Below are positions 33,860 through 42,018 of a stretch of 64,000 bases of DNA, in pieces. The notes under the pieces are model-generated. The model saw nothing but the letters and a program-made list of their open reading frames with translations. It made no database searches and was not told where the DNA came from. The DNA comes from JAJCYL01 sp040222875 (GTDB lineage: Bacteria > Bacteroidota > Bacteroidia > Cytophagales > Cyclobacteriaceae), in NCBI GenBank assembly GCA_040222875.1, contig JAVKCG010000028.1, positions 1-64,000 on the forward strand. Reading direction: 5' to 3'. Position 1 is the stretch's first letter. Every line of letters begins with the position of its first letter. A program made the position numbers and the translations under genes.

Positions 33860-35305
33860 TTGGATATTCAGAAAGAAAACAGACCAACTTTAAATAAGGC
33901 AGTCGGTTCATTTGGCTTTTTTAGCCTGGCTGTCGGATCAATGATAGGGGTAGGCTGGGTAACAGCCATGGGTAGCTGGCTACAGCAAGCAGGCCCAATT
34001 GGAGCGATACTCGCCTTCATTGTTGGTGGGGGGCTGATGTTACTCATTGGCCTGTGCTATGCTGAAGTCACCTCGCTCTTGCCAGTTGCTGGCGGAGAAG
34101 TGGCTTATGCCTACAAATCATTTGGGGTTGGCAAGTCCTTTCTAATTGGCTGGTTTTTAACTTTTGGCTACTTGTCAGTTTCAGCATTTGAAGCCATTTC
34201 CGTAGGAAAAGTAGTTAGTTTTCTCATTCCGAATATAGATCAATGGCCGCTGTATTCAGTGGCAGGTGACCCGGTTTATGGCTCACATTTATTGCTTGCA
34301 GGAGGTTTTACGGCCCTTATTACCCTGATTAATTTTCGAGGGGTAAAGGATGCCGCAATTCTGCAAACCTGGTTAACGTTCATTTTCATAGGATGCACAT
34401 TAATATTTATAGTTGCTGCATTTTTTAGCGGTCACTTATCAAACCTTACACCGGCATTTGCTCAACCAGGTTTTGGAAGTATAAAAGGAATTTTGGCCGT
34501 TACTGTCACTATTCCGTTTTGGTTTGTTGGCTTTGACACAATTCCTCAAAGTGCCGAAGAGGCAAATGAGTCAATCTCTTATAGAAAGCTGGGGATACTC
34601 ATCATCATTTCAATTTTGGCTGCCATTTCATTTTATATTGTGCTTATACTCGCCACCTCAATGTTAGGAAACAGGGAGGCTATGTTTGAATCTGATTTAG
34701 CCACCGCAGAAGCTTTTCGAATAGCCCTCGATTCACCATTTCTTGTAAATACAATTTTGTTAGCAGCTCTAATCGGATTGCTTACCAGCTGGAACGGGTT
34801 CTTTTTAGCTGGTTCCCGGGTTTTGTTTGCCATGGGCAGGGGCAAAATAATGTCAAAGGCATTCGGAAAATCCCACTCGAAATTCAAAACCCCGGCAACG
34901 GCCGTTTTGTTTAGTGGCATTGTCACCTTCTCAGCTGCGTTTCTGGGCAGAGGCGCAATGCTGGCTTTCGTAAATGTAGGCTCCTTTTGCATCGCCCTGG
35001 CTTTTGCTGGAGTCTCGCTTTCCTTTTTGAAACTTAGAAAAACAATGAAGAAAGAGCGGCCATTCCGAACCCCTGGCGGAAAGTTGACTGGCTACCTGGC
35101 CTTCTTAGGAGGCCTTGCAATTTTACTGATTATGGCTATACCTGTTAGCCCAGCGGCCTTACAATGGCCTCTGGAATGGATGATTCTAATAACATTTAGT
35201 TTATTGGGACTCATCTTTTGGACGGCTTCCAAAAAAGAAAGAAACAAAGTGTCAGAAAAAGAAAGGGATTATCTCATTCTTGAAAATTTTGGTGAGGATG
35301 AATGA
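33860..35305 (+). CDS. APC-family amino acid permease (TTG start)
   Basis: The 481-residue protein has about 12 membrane helices with the APC opening SLAVGSMIGVGWVTAMGSWLQQAGPIG and AEVTSLLPVAGGEVAYAYKSFG. The start is TTG at 33860, three bases after the decarboxylase stop. Such coupling is typical of amino acid/amine transporters that feed or exchange with a decarboxylase. Whether it imports the amino acid only or exchanges it for the product is not evident. Confidence 0.9.
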   Translation: MDIQKENRPTLNKAVGSFGFFSLAVGSMIGVGWVTAMGSWLQQAGPIGAILAFIVGGGLMLLIGLCYAEVTSLLPVAGGEVAYAYKSFGVGKSFLIGWFLTFGYLSVSAFEAISVGKVVSFLIPNIDQWPLYSVAGDPVYGSHLLLAGGFTALITLINFRGVKDAAILQTWLTFIFIGCTLIFIVAAFFSGHLSNLTPAFAQPGFGSIKGILAVTVTIPFWFVGFDTIPQSAEEANESISYRKLGILIIISILAAISFYIVLILATSMLGNREAMFESDLATAEAFRIALDSPFLVNTILLAALIGLLTSWNGFFLAGSRVLFAMGRGKIMSKAFGKSHSKFKTPATAVLFSGIVTFSAAFLGRGAMLAFVNVGSFCIALAFAGVSLSFLKLRKTMKKERPFRTPGGKLTGYLAFLGGLAILLIMAIPVSPAALQWPLEWMILITFSLLGLIFWTASKKERNKVSEKERDYLILENFGEDE

Positions 35306-35615
35306 GTTTCGCTTTGAAAAGGAATCGTCATTTAGAGATCGAATTTCTGTTCGCCGTGTCTGGTGTTTTCACCAGACACCCTGAGATAGGACATTAATGT
35401 CAGGTGAGAACATCTGGCCTGGCTGAAAAAAATAATATGGCTATTGATTGCGGATAGCCCTGAGGTTATGAGTTAATTAATGAATTTGGCGATCAGAATG
35501 TCATTATTAAAAAGTGCCTGATAGCACAGCCAATTATATCAAAATTGAATACTGTAGGTACGATACAAATACCTAAATTGAATATTTATACCAAATAAAG
35601 AAATATTAAAAAACC
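35306..35615 (+). other. Intergenic region with a perfect 10 bp hairpin
   Basis: This 310 bp gap has no gene. At 35356-35379 GTGTCTGGTG and CACCAGACAC form a perfect 10 bp stem with a TTTT loop, but no T-run follows, so it is not a standard terminator. Near 35545-35590 the sequence AAATTGAATA appears twice, flanking a TAGGTA/TACCT half-palindrome, close to the ATP-grasp start. It may hold regulatory sites for that gene. Confidence 0.5.
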
Positions 35616-37094
35616 ATGGCCAAGACTAAAAAATTACCTGCTGCAAAACCGCTTCGTGGTATTTCGGACATTAGAAGGTTTTTCTACAGAAACGAAACGC
35701 CTGTTTATTTCATAAGTGCCACCAATTTCAACCTTCTTGGTGCTGATGAGTGGATAAAAGGCTTCAAATTTATCTGCTACATAGAGTGCTTTGATGGGCT
35801 GCACCCTAATGTTTTTTCGCCAAAAGAGGAGCTTCCCCATGATGAATTTCAAAGCATCGAAGACATCAATAATTATTTATTGGAACACAAAGAGGTTGTG
35901 GATTACATACGAAGCAGGGGTAAAAAAGGCAAAGCCCTCTTTTTAATGTTTGATCCTAAAACAGAAAAGTTGGCTAAACAGCTTGGTCTTGAAGTCTGCT
36001 TCCCATCTGCCAAAATGCGGAACTCAATGGACAATAAGGTGAACACAAACCGCATCGCCGAAAAAGCTGGTGTGCCATGTGTGCCTTATGTGCTTGCTCC
36101 TGCTAAAAGCTACAAAGACCTCCAAAAGGTTTCTAAAAAACTAGGCAATGATCTTGTTATCCAGACCCCGTTTGGTGACTCAGGCCACACCACTTTCTTT
36201 ATCTCAAATGAGGAGGAATGGAAAAAGCATGAAGAAGAAATTGTAAAAGAGAAAGAGCTTAAAATTATGAAACGTATCAATTGCCGTGGTTCTGCAATTG
36301 AGGCTTGCGTTACAAGGCATGGAACTGTGGTCGCACCTCTGATGACTGAGTTGGTTGGCTTCAAAGAATTGACACCATACAAAGGCGGCTGGTGTGGAAA
36401 TGAAATTTATGCAGATGCTTTCACTCCAACAATCCGAAGGAAGGCCAGAAAATATACACAGTTATTTGGCAATCAATTGAGGAAGGAAGGTTACAAAGGT
36501 TATTTCGAATTGGATTTCTTGATTAATCAGGATAACAATGAAGTCTACCTCGGTGAACTAAACCCTCGTGTCACTGGTGCAAGCTCAATCACAAACCATG
36601 CAGTTTTTGGCCTGGCAGATATGCCGCTCTATTTATTCCACATTTTGGAGTATATGGATCAGCCATATGAGTTAAGCGTGAACGCCATCAACCAGCGCTG
36701 GTTCAGGCCCGAGAATATAGACTCCTGGGGCCAGCTGGTGATCAAGCACACAGAAGACAACATCGACATCATTACCGAAGCACCGAAGTCCGGCATCTAC
36801 ATAATGAATGATGATGGCTCAATTACCTTTTCCAGGATGGATACTCACAGAAGGGCAGTTGAAAGTGAAAACGAAGCATTCTTCCTCAGAATCAGTCGAG
36901 TTGGGGATTACCGCTATGAGGGAGCTGACATCGGGATCGTTGTAATGCGTGGCCGATTAATGACCGACGATTTCCAGTTGCTTGAGCGGGGTAAAAAATG
37001 GATAAACGCTATTAGGTCACAATATAAAGGCAAGCCGCTCAACAAAGCACAAAAGGTAGAAACTGCTGAAATTGGTGATTTTAAGATGATGTAA
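35616..37094 (+). CDS. ATP-grasp ligase
   Basis: The 492-residue protein carries an ATP-grasp fold in its central 300 residues: MRNSMDNKVNTNRIAEKAGVP lead-in, VIQTPFGDSGHTTFFI as the lysine/glycine loop region, MKRINCRGSAIEACVTRHGTV, and the metal site LDFLINQDNNEVYLGELNPRVTGAS. No carboxylase biotin-carrier domain is present, so it is not a true biotin carboxylase. ATP-grasp enzymes of this type join a carboxylate to an amine or thiol using ATP. Two bases separate it from a C45-type hydrolase gene. The target is unknown. Confidence 0.87.
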   Translation: MAKTKKLPAAKPLRGISDIRRFFYRNETPVYFISATNFNLLGADEWIKGFKFICYIECFDGLHPNVFSPKEELPHDEFQSIEDINNYLLEHKEVVDYIRSRGKKGKALFLMFDPKTEKLAKQLGLEVCFPSAKMRNSMDNKVNTNRIAEKAGVPCVPYVLAPAKSYKDLQKVSKKLGNDLVIQTPFGDSGHTTFFISNEEEWKKHEEEIVKEKELKIMKRINCRGSAIEACVTRHGTVVAPLMTELVGFKELTPYKGGWCGNEIYADAFTPTIRRKARKYTQLFGNQLRKEGYKGYFELDFLINQDNNEVYLGELNPRVTGASSITNHAVFGLADMPLYLFHILEYMDQPYELSVNAINQRWFRPENIDSWGQLVIKHTEDNIDIITEAPKSGIYIMNDDGSITFSRMDTHRRAVESENEAFFLRISRVGDYRYEGADIGIVVMRGRLMTDDFQLLERGKKWINAIRSQYKGKPLNKAQKVETAEIGDFKMM

Positions 37095-37096
37095 GG

Positions 37097-38089
37097 ATGA
37101 TTGTATCCTTCAACTGCATAAACGAACAACAACCTGATGAAAAATGGGTTGGCCTTTTTGAAAAGACCTGGCCTTTTTACAAAAAATGGTTCCTCTCTGA
37201 AGGCATGACCGCAAGGCAGGGCTACCTGACCTCGTCGTCGAAGCTTGAGCAGTACATGCCGGAAATCTTTCCAATTTATGAAAAGCTCACATCATTGGCA
37301 GGAGGTGGTGATTTAGAATCCCGCTTTTTGAGTATGTATTGTCCACCTCCATATATGTCAGGCTGCTCTCAACTTGCCTGGACGAAGAGTTCAGTAGCAT
37401 TGATGCGTAACTATGATTACAATCCCAAAATGTTTGAAGGGGTGATGCTCTATTCTAATTGGCTCAAACCCGTAATCGGCATCAGCGACTGCACCTGGGG
37501 TTTGTTAGATGGAATGAATGCAGATGGCCTCGCAGTATCGCTCACATTTGGGGGTAGTAAGAAAATGGGAACAGGTTTTGGCATCCCCGTAATCTTGAGG
37601 TATGCCCTGGAAACCTGCTCCACTGTAAAGGAAGCTCAAGCTGTTTTTTGCAGGATTCCGGTGCATATGGCCTACAATGTTAGCATGGTTGACCCGGCAG
37701 GCCACTACAGTACCATGTACCTTACTCCAAACCAACCTGCAAGGATTGTTGACACTCATGTAGGCACCAATCATCAAGGCGAAATTGTATGGAACGAGTA
37801 TGCCGAACTGACTGAAACAGTGAAGCGCAAGGAATTCATTGAAGAGCACTACGCCAATGAGGATGAAACAGTAGACTCCATGCTTCGGAAATTCCTAAAA
37901 CCCCCATTGTACAGCCTCAAATTTGAGAAGTCATTCGGAACACTTTATACGGTCAATTACAATTCATCCAACCGTACTGTTCACGTTATGTGGCCAACAA
38001 AGACCCTCAATCAATCTTTCGAAAATTTTGTGGAAGAAAAGGTGCTTGTTAATCTGAAGCTGAATGTGCATAGTAAATTGAGCATGTAG
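37097..38089 (+). CDS. C45 peptidase / acyl-CoA:6-APA acyltransferase-like Ntn-hydrolase
   Basis: The 330-residue protein contains the autocatalytic site GCSQLAWTK with a candidate nucleophile Cys90, followed by ALMRNYDYNP, the conserved R-N-x-D segment, and GLLDGMNADGLAVSLTFGG. These are marks of the C45 Ntn-hydrolase family, which cleave themselves to expose a catalytic cysteine and then form or hydrolyse amide bonds. It has no signal peptide, so it is cytoplasmic. It is coupled to the ATP-grasp ligase, so one enzyme may make and the other break or remodel an amide. Confidence 0.85.
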   Translation: MIVSFNCINEQQPDEKWVGLFEKTWPFYKKWFLSEGMTARQGYLTSSSKLEQYMPEIFPIYEKLTSLAGGGDLESRFLSMYCPPPYMSGCSQLAWTKSSVALMRNYDYNPKMFEGVMLYSNWLKPVIGISDCTWGLLDGMNADGLAVSLTFGGSKKMGTGFGIPVILRYALETCSTVKEAQAVFCRIPVHMAYNVSMVDPAGHYSTMYLTPNQPARIVDTHVGTNHQGEIVWNEYAELTETVKRKEFIEEHYANEDETVDSMLRKFLKPPLYSLKFEKSFGTLYTVNYNSSNRTVHVMWPTKTLNQSFENFVEEKVLVNLKLNVHSKLSM

Positions 38090-38101
38090 GGTTGTATAAA
38101 G

Positions 38102-38133
38102 AACCCACCCCCGACCCCTCCTAGGAGGGGAAT
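38102..38133 (+). repeat. Bacteroidota-type palindromic repeat, copy 1
   Basis: A 32-base unit starting AACCCACCCC with inner palindrome CCCCTCC-T-AGGAGGGG. Copies 2 and 3 are at 38265-38296 and 39929-39960. It is oriented plus. Such units are common between genes in this phylum; a role in termination or mRNA stability is possible but unproven. Confidence 0.75.
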
Positions 38134-38264
38134 AGGCGCTACTACATTAGACATAGATACTTTAATCAAAACCCAATTTGACGTTGAGCTCATGTAAAAA
38201 AGAGACTCATCGCAGGCATAATATTTTGATATCATATTAAATATTTAAAATGTGCAGCTCCCAA

Positions 38265-38296
38265 ACTCCCCTCCTTGGAGGGGTTAGGGGTGGGTT
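38265..38296 (-). repeat. Bacteroidota-type palindromic repeat, copy 2 (inverted)
   Basis: The same 32-base unit in reverse orientation, differing from copy 3 at one position. Copies 1 and 2 form inverted ends of a 195 bp segment (38102-38296) with AT-rich interior lacking an open frame. Confidence 0.75.
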
Positions 38297-38392
38297 TTGT
38301 GAAATTAGTCGCTACAAGTGTCAAAAATCCTGTAAATCTAGAAATCCCAATAATCCCGATTCAGACAATTGAACTACAATCCAACAACCCTC

Positions 38393-39754
38393 CTACTTCA
38401 CATAAACCGTCTTGGCATTCATAAATTCTTTGATACCGTGATGTGAAAGCTCCCGTCCAAAGCCACTTTCGTTAATTCCACCGAAGGGCAAGCGAGGGTC
38501 GGATTTTACGAATGAATTGACGAAGCAAGCTCCAGCTTGCAATTTGGTCTCTGCAATTTCTTCAGCTTTTTTGGTGTCTTTTGAAAAGATGGCTGCCCCA
38601 AGGCCATAGATGGAATCGTTAGCTACTTCTATGGCTTCTGCCTCATCTTTTACAGCAATTATTGAAGCTACTGGCCCAAACATCTCTTCTTCGTAAGCAG
38701 GTGTTCCTTTTTTGACATCTGTTAATATAGTGGCGGGATAGTAGAAGCCTTTTTGATCAGGTACTTTGCCACCTAAAATGCACCTGGCTCCTGCAGCAAT
38801 GCTGCGATCTACCTGTTTTGCCAATTCATCCCTCAAATCCTCTCTGGCCATTGTGCCTAATTGGTTTGATCTGTCTGTTGGGTCGCCCATTTGGTAAGCA
38901 GACATGGCCTCGACAAGCTTTTCTTCAAACTGCGTCTTGATAGATTCCGGAACTATGAAACGCTTGGCACTGATGCAGCTCTGACCATTGTTGATCAATC
39001 GGCTGGTGGCACAGGTTTTAACGGCCTCGTCTAAATCAGCATCTTCAAGGACGATGTAAGGGTCGCTACCGCCAAGTTCTAGCACACATTTTTTCAAATG
39101 CTCACCTGCTTTTTTGGCCACGGCTTTTCCAGCCCTTGTGCTTCCCGTGAGCGTCACCGCTTTCACCAGGGGATTAGCTATAACCTCCGCAGCCTGGTCT
39201 GTATCAATAAACAGATTGGTGAAGATGTTTTTAGGGAATCCCGCCTCTAAAAAGATGTCCTCGATTGCCTGGGCACAACCGGGAACGTTGGGAGCATGTT
39301 TTAATAATCCGGCATTACCTGCCATCAAACCAGGGGCAGCAAATCTAAAAACCTGCCAAAGGGGGAAATTCCAGGGCATGATTGCAAACACGATCCCCAG
39401 AGGTTGATAGCTCACATAACTTTTGGCGGCATCTGTATCTATCAATTCAGGTGTTAAAAATTCTTCGGCATTGTCCGCATAAAAATCACAAACCCAGGCG
39501 CATTTTTCGGCCTCACCTTCTCCATCTGCTAATGGTTTGCCCATTTCGGCAGTCATCAATGCACCTAATTCTACTTTCTTGTCCCGGAGTAGTTGGGCCG
39601 CTTTTTTCATTAATGAAGCCCTGTGTTCAAAGCTGGTTTCCCGCCAAGCCTTAAAAGCTTCGTTAGTGCTGTTAATTAGCTCATTCATTTGTTCAGTTGA
39701 ATGATCAGCATACTCTTTTAATCGTTCTTCAGTGGCCGGATTTATTGCTTGCAT
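38393..39754 (-). CDS. NAD(P)-dependent succinate-semialdehyde dehydrogenase (Sad/YneI-like)
   Basis: The 453-residue enzyme aligns by eye along its length with E. coli Sad: IMPWNFPLWQVFRFAAP, LLKHAPNVPGCAQ, VLELGGSDPYIVLEDADL, GREL and the closing FGRELSHHGIKEF. Catalytic residues are Glu226 and Cys260 in NNGQSCISAKRF. It oxidises succinate semialdehyde, the product of GABA transamination, to succinate. It faces the amine cluster convergently across the repeat-rich gap, and its activity would complete amine-to-succinate conversion. Confidence 0.91.
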   Translation of the reverse strand: MQAINPATEERLKEYADHSTEQMNELINSTNEAFKAWRETSFEHRASLMKKAAQLLRDKKVELGALMTAEMGKPLADGEGEAEKCAWVCDFYADNAEEFLTPELIDTDAAKSYVSYQPLGIVFAIMPWNFPLWQVFRFAAPGLMAGNAGLLKHAPNVPGCAQAIEDIFLEAGFPKNIFTNLFIDTDQAAEVIANPLVKAVTLTGSTRAGKAVAKKAGEHLKKCVLELGGSDPYIVLEDADLDEAVKTCATSRLINNGQSCISAKRFIVPESIKTQFEEKLVEAMSAYQMGDPTDRSNQLGTMAREDLRDELAKQVDRSIAAGARCILGGKVPDQKGFYYPATILTDVKKGTPAYEEEMFGPVASIIAVKDEAEAIEVANDSIYGLGAAIFSKDTKKAEEIAETKLQAGACFVNSFVKSDPRLPFGGINESGFGRELSHHGIKEFMNAKTVYVK

Positions 39755-39928
39755 TTCTGTGTTTTGTTTTATGAATAAACTAAGCTTTTCAAGGGACTAT
39801 TCAAAAGTGATATCACTACGTAAAAAGTGGTGCAAGTTAGCGCCAAAGGAAGATATCAAATGCAATTTTGCTATTCGTTTTCTCTCATGATTCTAGTTGC
39901 AGCCTGTCCACACATCAAAGGACAAGGC

Positions 39929-39960
39929 AAACCCACCCCCAACCCCTCCAAGGAGGGGAG
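39929..39960 (+). repeat. Bacteroidota-type palindromic repeat, copy 3
   Basis: Unit AACCCACCCCCAACCCCTCC followed by AAGGAGGGGAGT, plus orientation, nearly identical to copy 2. It lies 130 bp outside the SSADH gene start. Confidence 0.75.
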
Positions 39961-39985
39961 TAAGGGCAGTGAGAATAGCGGGAAA

Positions 39986-40022
39986 CTAAAAAAAGCCCGG
40001 TTGGGCGAAACCATACCGGGCT
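39986..40022 (-). terminator. Intrinsic terminator of the small gene at 40067-40288
   Basis: Read on the minus strand, AGCCCGGT pairs with ACCGGGCT around a 13-base loop and is followed by seven T residues (39988-39994 on the plus strand are A). This is a classic intrinsic terminator and supports active transcription of the small gene upstream of it. Confidence 0.75.
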
Positions 40023-40066
40023 GCTGGTTGAAAGGATTGGCATCTAAATAATAGTCCCAAATCCAA

Positions 40067-40288
40067 TCAATCCCCCTTAGACCAAACGCTAAGAAGATTG
40101 GTGATTGACTCTTTAACTTCATCTGGGTTATCTCTTAAATCCATTATTGGGCTGAATATTTTCAACAACGGACAAACCTGTGTGTCGTCAAATGGGAAGG
40201 CCGGTTGAATAGTCACCAATAGAGAGATAGCGATACCCAAATAGATAACAAGCTTTCGAAACCGTGGCCTAAGAATAAAAGAGTTCAT
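40067..40288 (-). CDS. Small exported or membrane protein, 73 residues
   Basis: The product MNSFILRPRFRKLVIYLGIA has a basic N-end and one hydrophobic segment (about residues 13-32) ending near a QPAFPFDD signal-cleavage-like site, then a short acidic tail. No family is recognised. It is supported by a strong downstream terminator and by its isolation between other genes. Upstream on the minus strand is a hairpin TTAACCG/CGGTTAA (40343-40364) with nearby GGTTAAC repeats that could be regulatory. It could instead be an untranslated RNA. Confidence 0.5.
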   Translation of the reverse strand: MNSFILRPRFRKLVIYLGIAISLLVTIQPAFPFDDTQVCPLLKIFSPIMDLRDNPDEVKESITNLLSVWSKGD

Positions 40289-40408
40289 GTCGTTTCTGTT
40301 TGGTGATACAAAGGAAACGATGTGACTCTGGGAAAGCCGACTTTAACCGTCTACAGGCGGTTAACAGGCTCTAATAATGGGTTAACAAGAGGTAAACATT
40401 AAATGCCG

Positions 40409-40849
40409 TTAGAGGAAAAAGTCCTTTAAATACTTAGTAGCGGCCGATAGTATCACAGCCCAAATGATACCGCTGATGAGCATGGAGCTTAAAATCTTTT
40501 TAGGTGGAGCTTTAAAAGAATTAACAACTATTGCCCCGCCGATTGGGGTAAGGATTAGCGGTGTTAGGAATGCCGTCCCGATTATGCCATAATTACTCCA
40601 TATATAAACGAACCTGCGGCTCCTTTTACTAAATTTCCTGGTTGTCTTCTTTTTAAACCTTGATATCAGAAACCGCATCTGTGGGCCCAGAAAAGTGAAA
40701 AGCACCACGCTCAACATCATCCCGAGAGTGGTGAAAACGGCTGTTTCTAAGATTGTCAAATTAGCCGCTGCACCAATTAACGGTCCTGCGATAAACTTTA
40801 CTGCGCTTGAAATGAATATTGAAAAGTAAATACTCAGCTTTTCGATCAT
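40409..40849 (-). CDS. Small multi-pass membrane protein, unknown function
   Basis: The 146-residue protein (from ATG 40849; a TTG four codons earlier is possible) has about four hydrophobic helices and a basic loop, KKKTTRKFSKRSRR, in the middle. The TPLILTPIGGAIVVNSFKAP segment in the second half is reminiscent of DedA-like or small-multidrug-export-like families, but I cannot assign it. It is divergent from the peptidase gene with 46 bp between starts. Confidence 0.65.
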   Translation of the reverse strand: MIEKLSIYFSIFISSAVKFIAGPLIGAAANLTILETAVFTTLGMMLSVVLFTFLGPQMRFLISRFKKKTTRKFSKRSRRFVYIWSNYGIIGTAFLTPLILTPIGGAIVVNSFKAPPKKILSSMLISGIIWAVILSAATKYLKDFFL

Positions 40850-40895
40850 TTGATCACCCAATTAGAAATTAACTTGCGCTTCATTATTAACGATT

Positions 40896-41813
40896 ATGGA
40901 TACAAAACTGCTTGAAAAACTCTGTAAAATCCATGCTCCCTCTGGCAATGAAAGTGCCATGACCGGGTTTCTACTTGATTACGTGAAAAAACATCAAGAT
41001 AAGTGGAAAGTGCAACCTACAATAATTCAAGGGGAGGGTTTTCAGGATTGCGTCTTGCTGAGTTTCGGCAAACCGCGGACAGCAATTTTCGCTCATATTG
41101 ATTCGATCGGTTTTACAGTGAGGTACGAAAATCAGTTAGTGCCGATTGGCAGCCCTGAAGCAGAAACCGGATTTGAACTAGTCGGTAAAGACAGCTTTGG
41201 AGATATCCAATGCAAGCTGAAAGTGAACGAAGAGGGCCATTGTTTTTACGACTTCGGCAGGGCAATTGACCGGGGCACAGACCTGGTTTTTAAATGTGAT
41301 TTTAGGAACTCCAAAGAATACGTTCAGAGTGCTTATCTGGACAACAGACTGGGTGTTTACTCTGCCCTTAAAGTTTGCGAGACTCTGAAGGATGGGTTGG
41401 TAGTTTTTTCAACCTGGGAAGAGCATGGTGGCGGTGCAGTGCCTTTCATTGTAAAATACGCCTATGAAGAATTTGGGATCAAACAGGCACTAATCAGCGA
41501 TATTACCTGGGTTACCGAGGGTGTTCAGCATGGCTCAGGAGTCGCCATTTCAATGCGTGACAGGAACATCCCGAGACGATCTTTTATCAATAAAATCATT
41601 GATCATGCCATCGATTCGGGAATAGGCCATCAAATTGAGGTTGAAGGTTCTGGGTCAAGTGATGGCCAGGAAGTGCAAAAAGCACCCTACCCAATCGATT
41701 GGTGCTTCGTGGGCGCACCTGAAGACAACGTCCACTCTCCCAATGAAAAGGTGCATAAGCATGACATTGAGTGCATGATTAAGATGTATGAGTATTTAAT
41801 GGAGCGGCTTTAA
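40896..41813 (+). CDS. M42/M20-clan zinc aminopeptidase-like protein
   Basis: The 305-residue protein has the co-catalytic metallopeptidase motifs: AHIDSIGF (His-x-Asp), YLDNRLGVYSA (bridging Asp), WEEHGGG (catalytic Glu-Glu), LISDITW (Asp) and NVHSPNEKV (final His). This pattern fits M42 glutamyl-aminopeptidase and M20-type enzymes; the short length suggests no separate lid domain of M20 type. It is likely cytoplasmic and trims peptides or acylated amino acids. It is followed by a 205 bp regulatory gap before padR. Confidence 0.85.
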   Translation: MDTKLLEKLCKIHAPSGNESAMTGFLLDYVKKHQDKWKVQPTIIQGEGFQDCVLLSFGKPRTAIFAHIDSIGFTVRYENQLVPIGSPEAETGFELVGKDSFGDIQCKLKVNEEGHCFYDFGRAIDRGTDLVFKCDFRNSKEYVQSAYLDNRLGVYSALKVCETLKDGLVVFSTWEEHGGGAVPFIVKYAYEEFGIKQALISDITWVTEGVQHGSGVAISMRDRNIPRRSFINKIIDHAIDSGIGHQIEVEGSGSSDGQEVQKAPYPIDWCFVGAPEDNVHSPNEKVHKHDIECMIKMYEYLMERL

Positions 41814-41960
41814 GCTTAAGTGCAACAATCCCTTTTCAAAGGCGCCACCCTAAGCGCATGTGAAGTGTCGCCATACTTACCGAGGCTGATAAGCAGAATG
41901 ACTACTGGAACTCTTCAATAATCCTTTTTTAAAGTCGGATGATTCAGGAGAAGGGATTTT

Positions 41961-42014
41961 ATACACAAATACGAAACTAATTATTACATTAGCAATTTAA
42001 TACACAAATACGAA
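41961..42014 (+). promoter_or_regulatory. Direct repeats ATACACAAATACGAA flanking a promoter (PadR operator candidate)
   Basis: The 15-base sequence ATACACAAATACGAA occurs at 41961-41975 and exactly again at 42000-42014, 39 bp apart start to start, the second ending four bases before the padR ATG. Between them, TACATTAG at 41985-41992 resembles the -7 element. The arrangement suggests autoregulation by the PadR protein; binding itself is inferred. Confidence 0.5.
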
Positions 42015-42018
42015 TGAA

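Larger units (their letters stand above)
39755..40066. other. Intergenic region with a repeat copy and a terminator
   Basis: No gene is evident in these 312 bases apart from the palindromic repeat at 39929-39960 and the minus-strand terminator at 39986-40022. Reading frames here on both strands cover the repeat and are low in coding character. Confidence 0.6.

Noticed and set aside
35616..37094. Biotin carboxylase
   Set aside because: Only the ATP-grasp core is present; there is no carboxyltransferase or biotin-carrier partner nearby.
39871..40122. 83-codon minus-strand reading frame
   Set aside because: It overlaps the palindromic repeat, the terminator and the better-supported small gene, and has no protein-like character.
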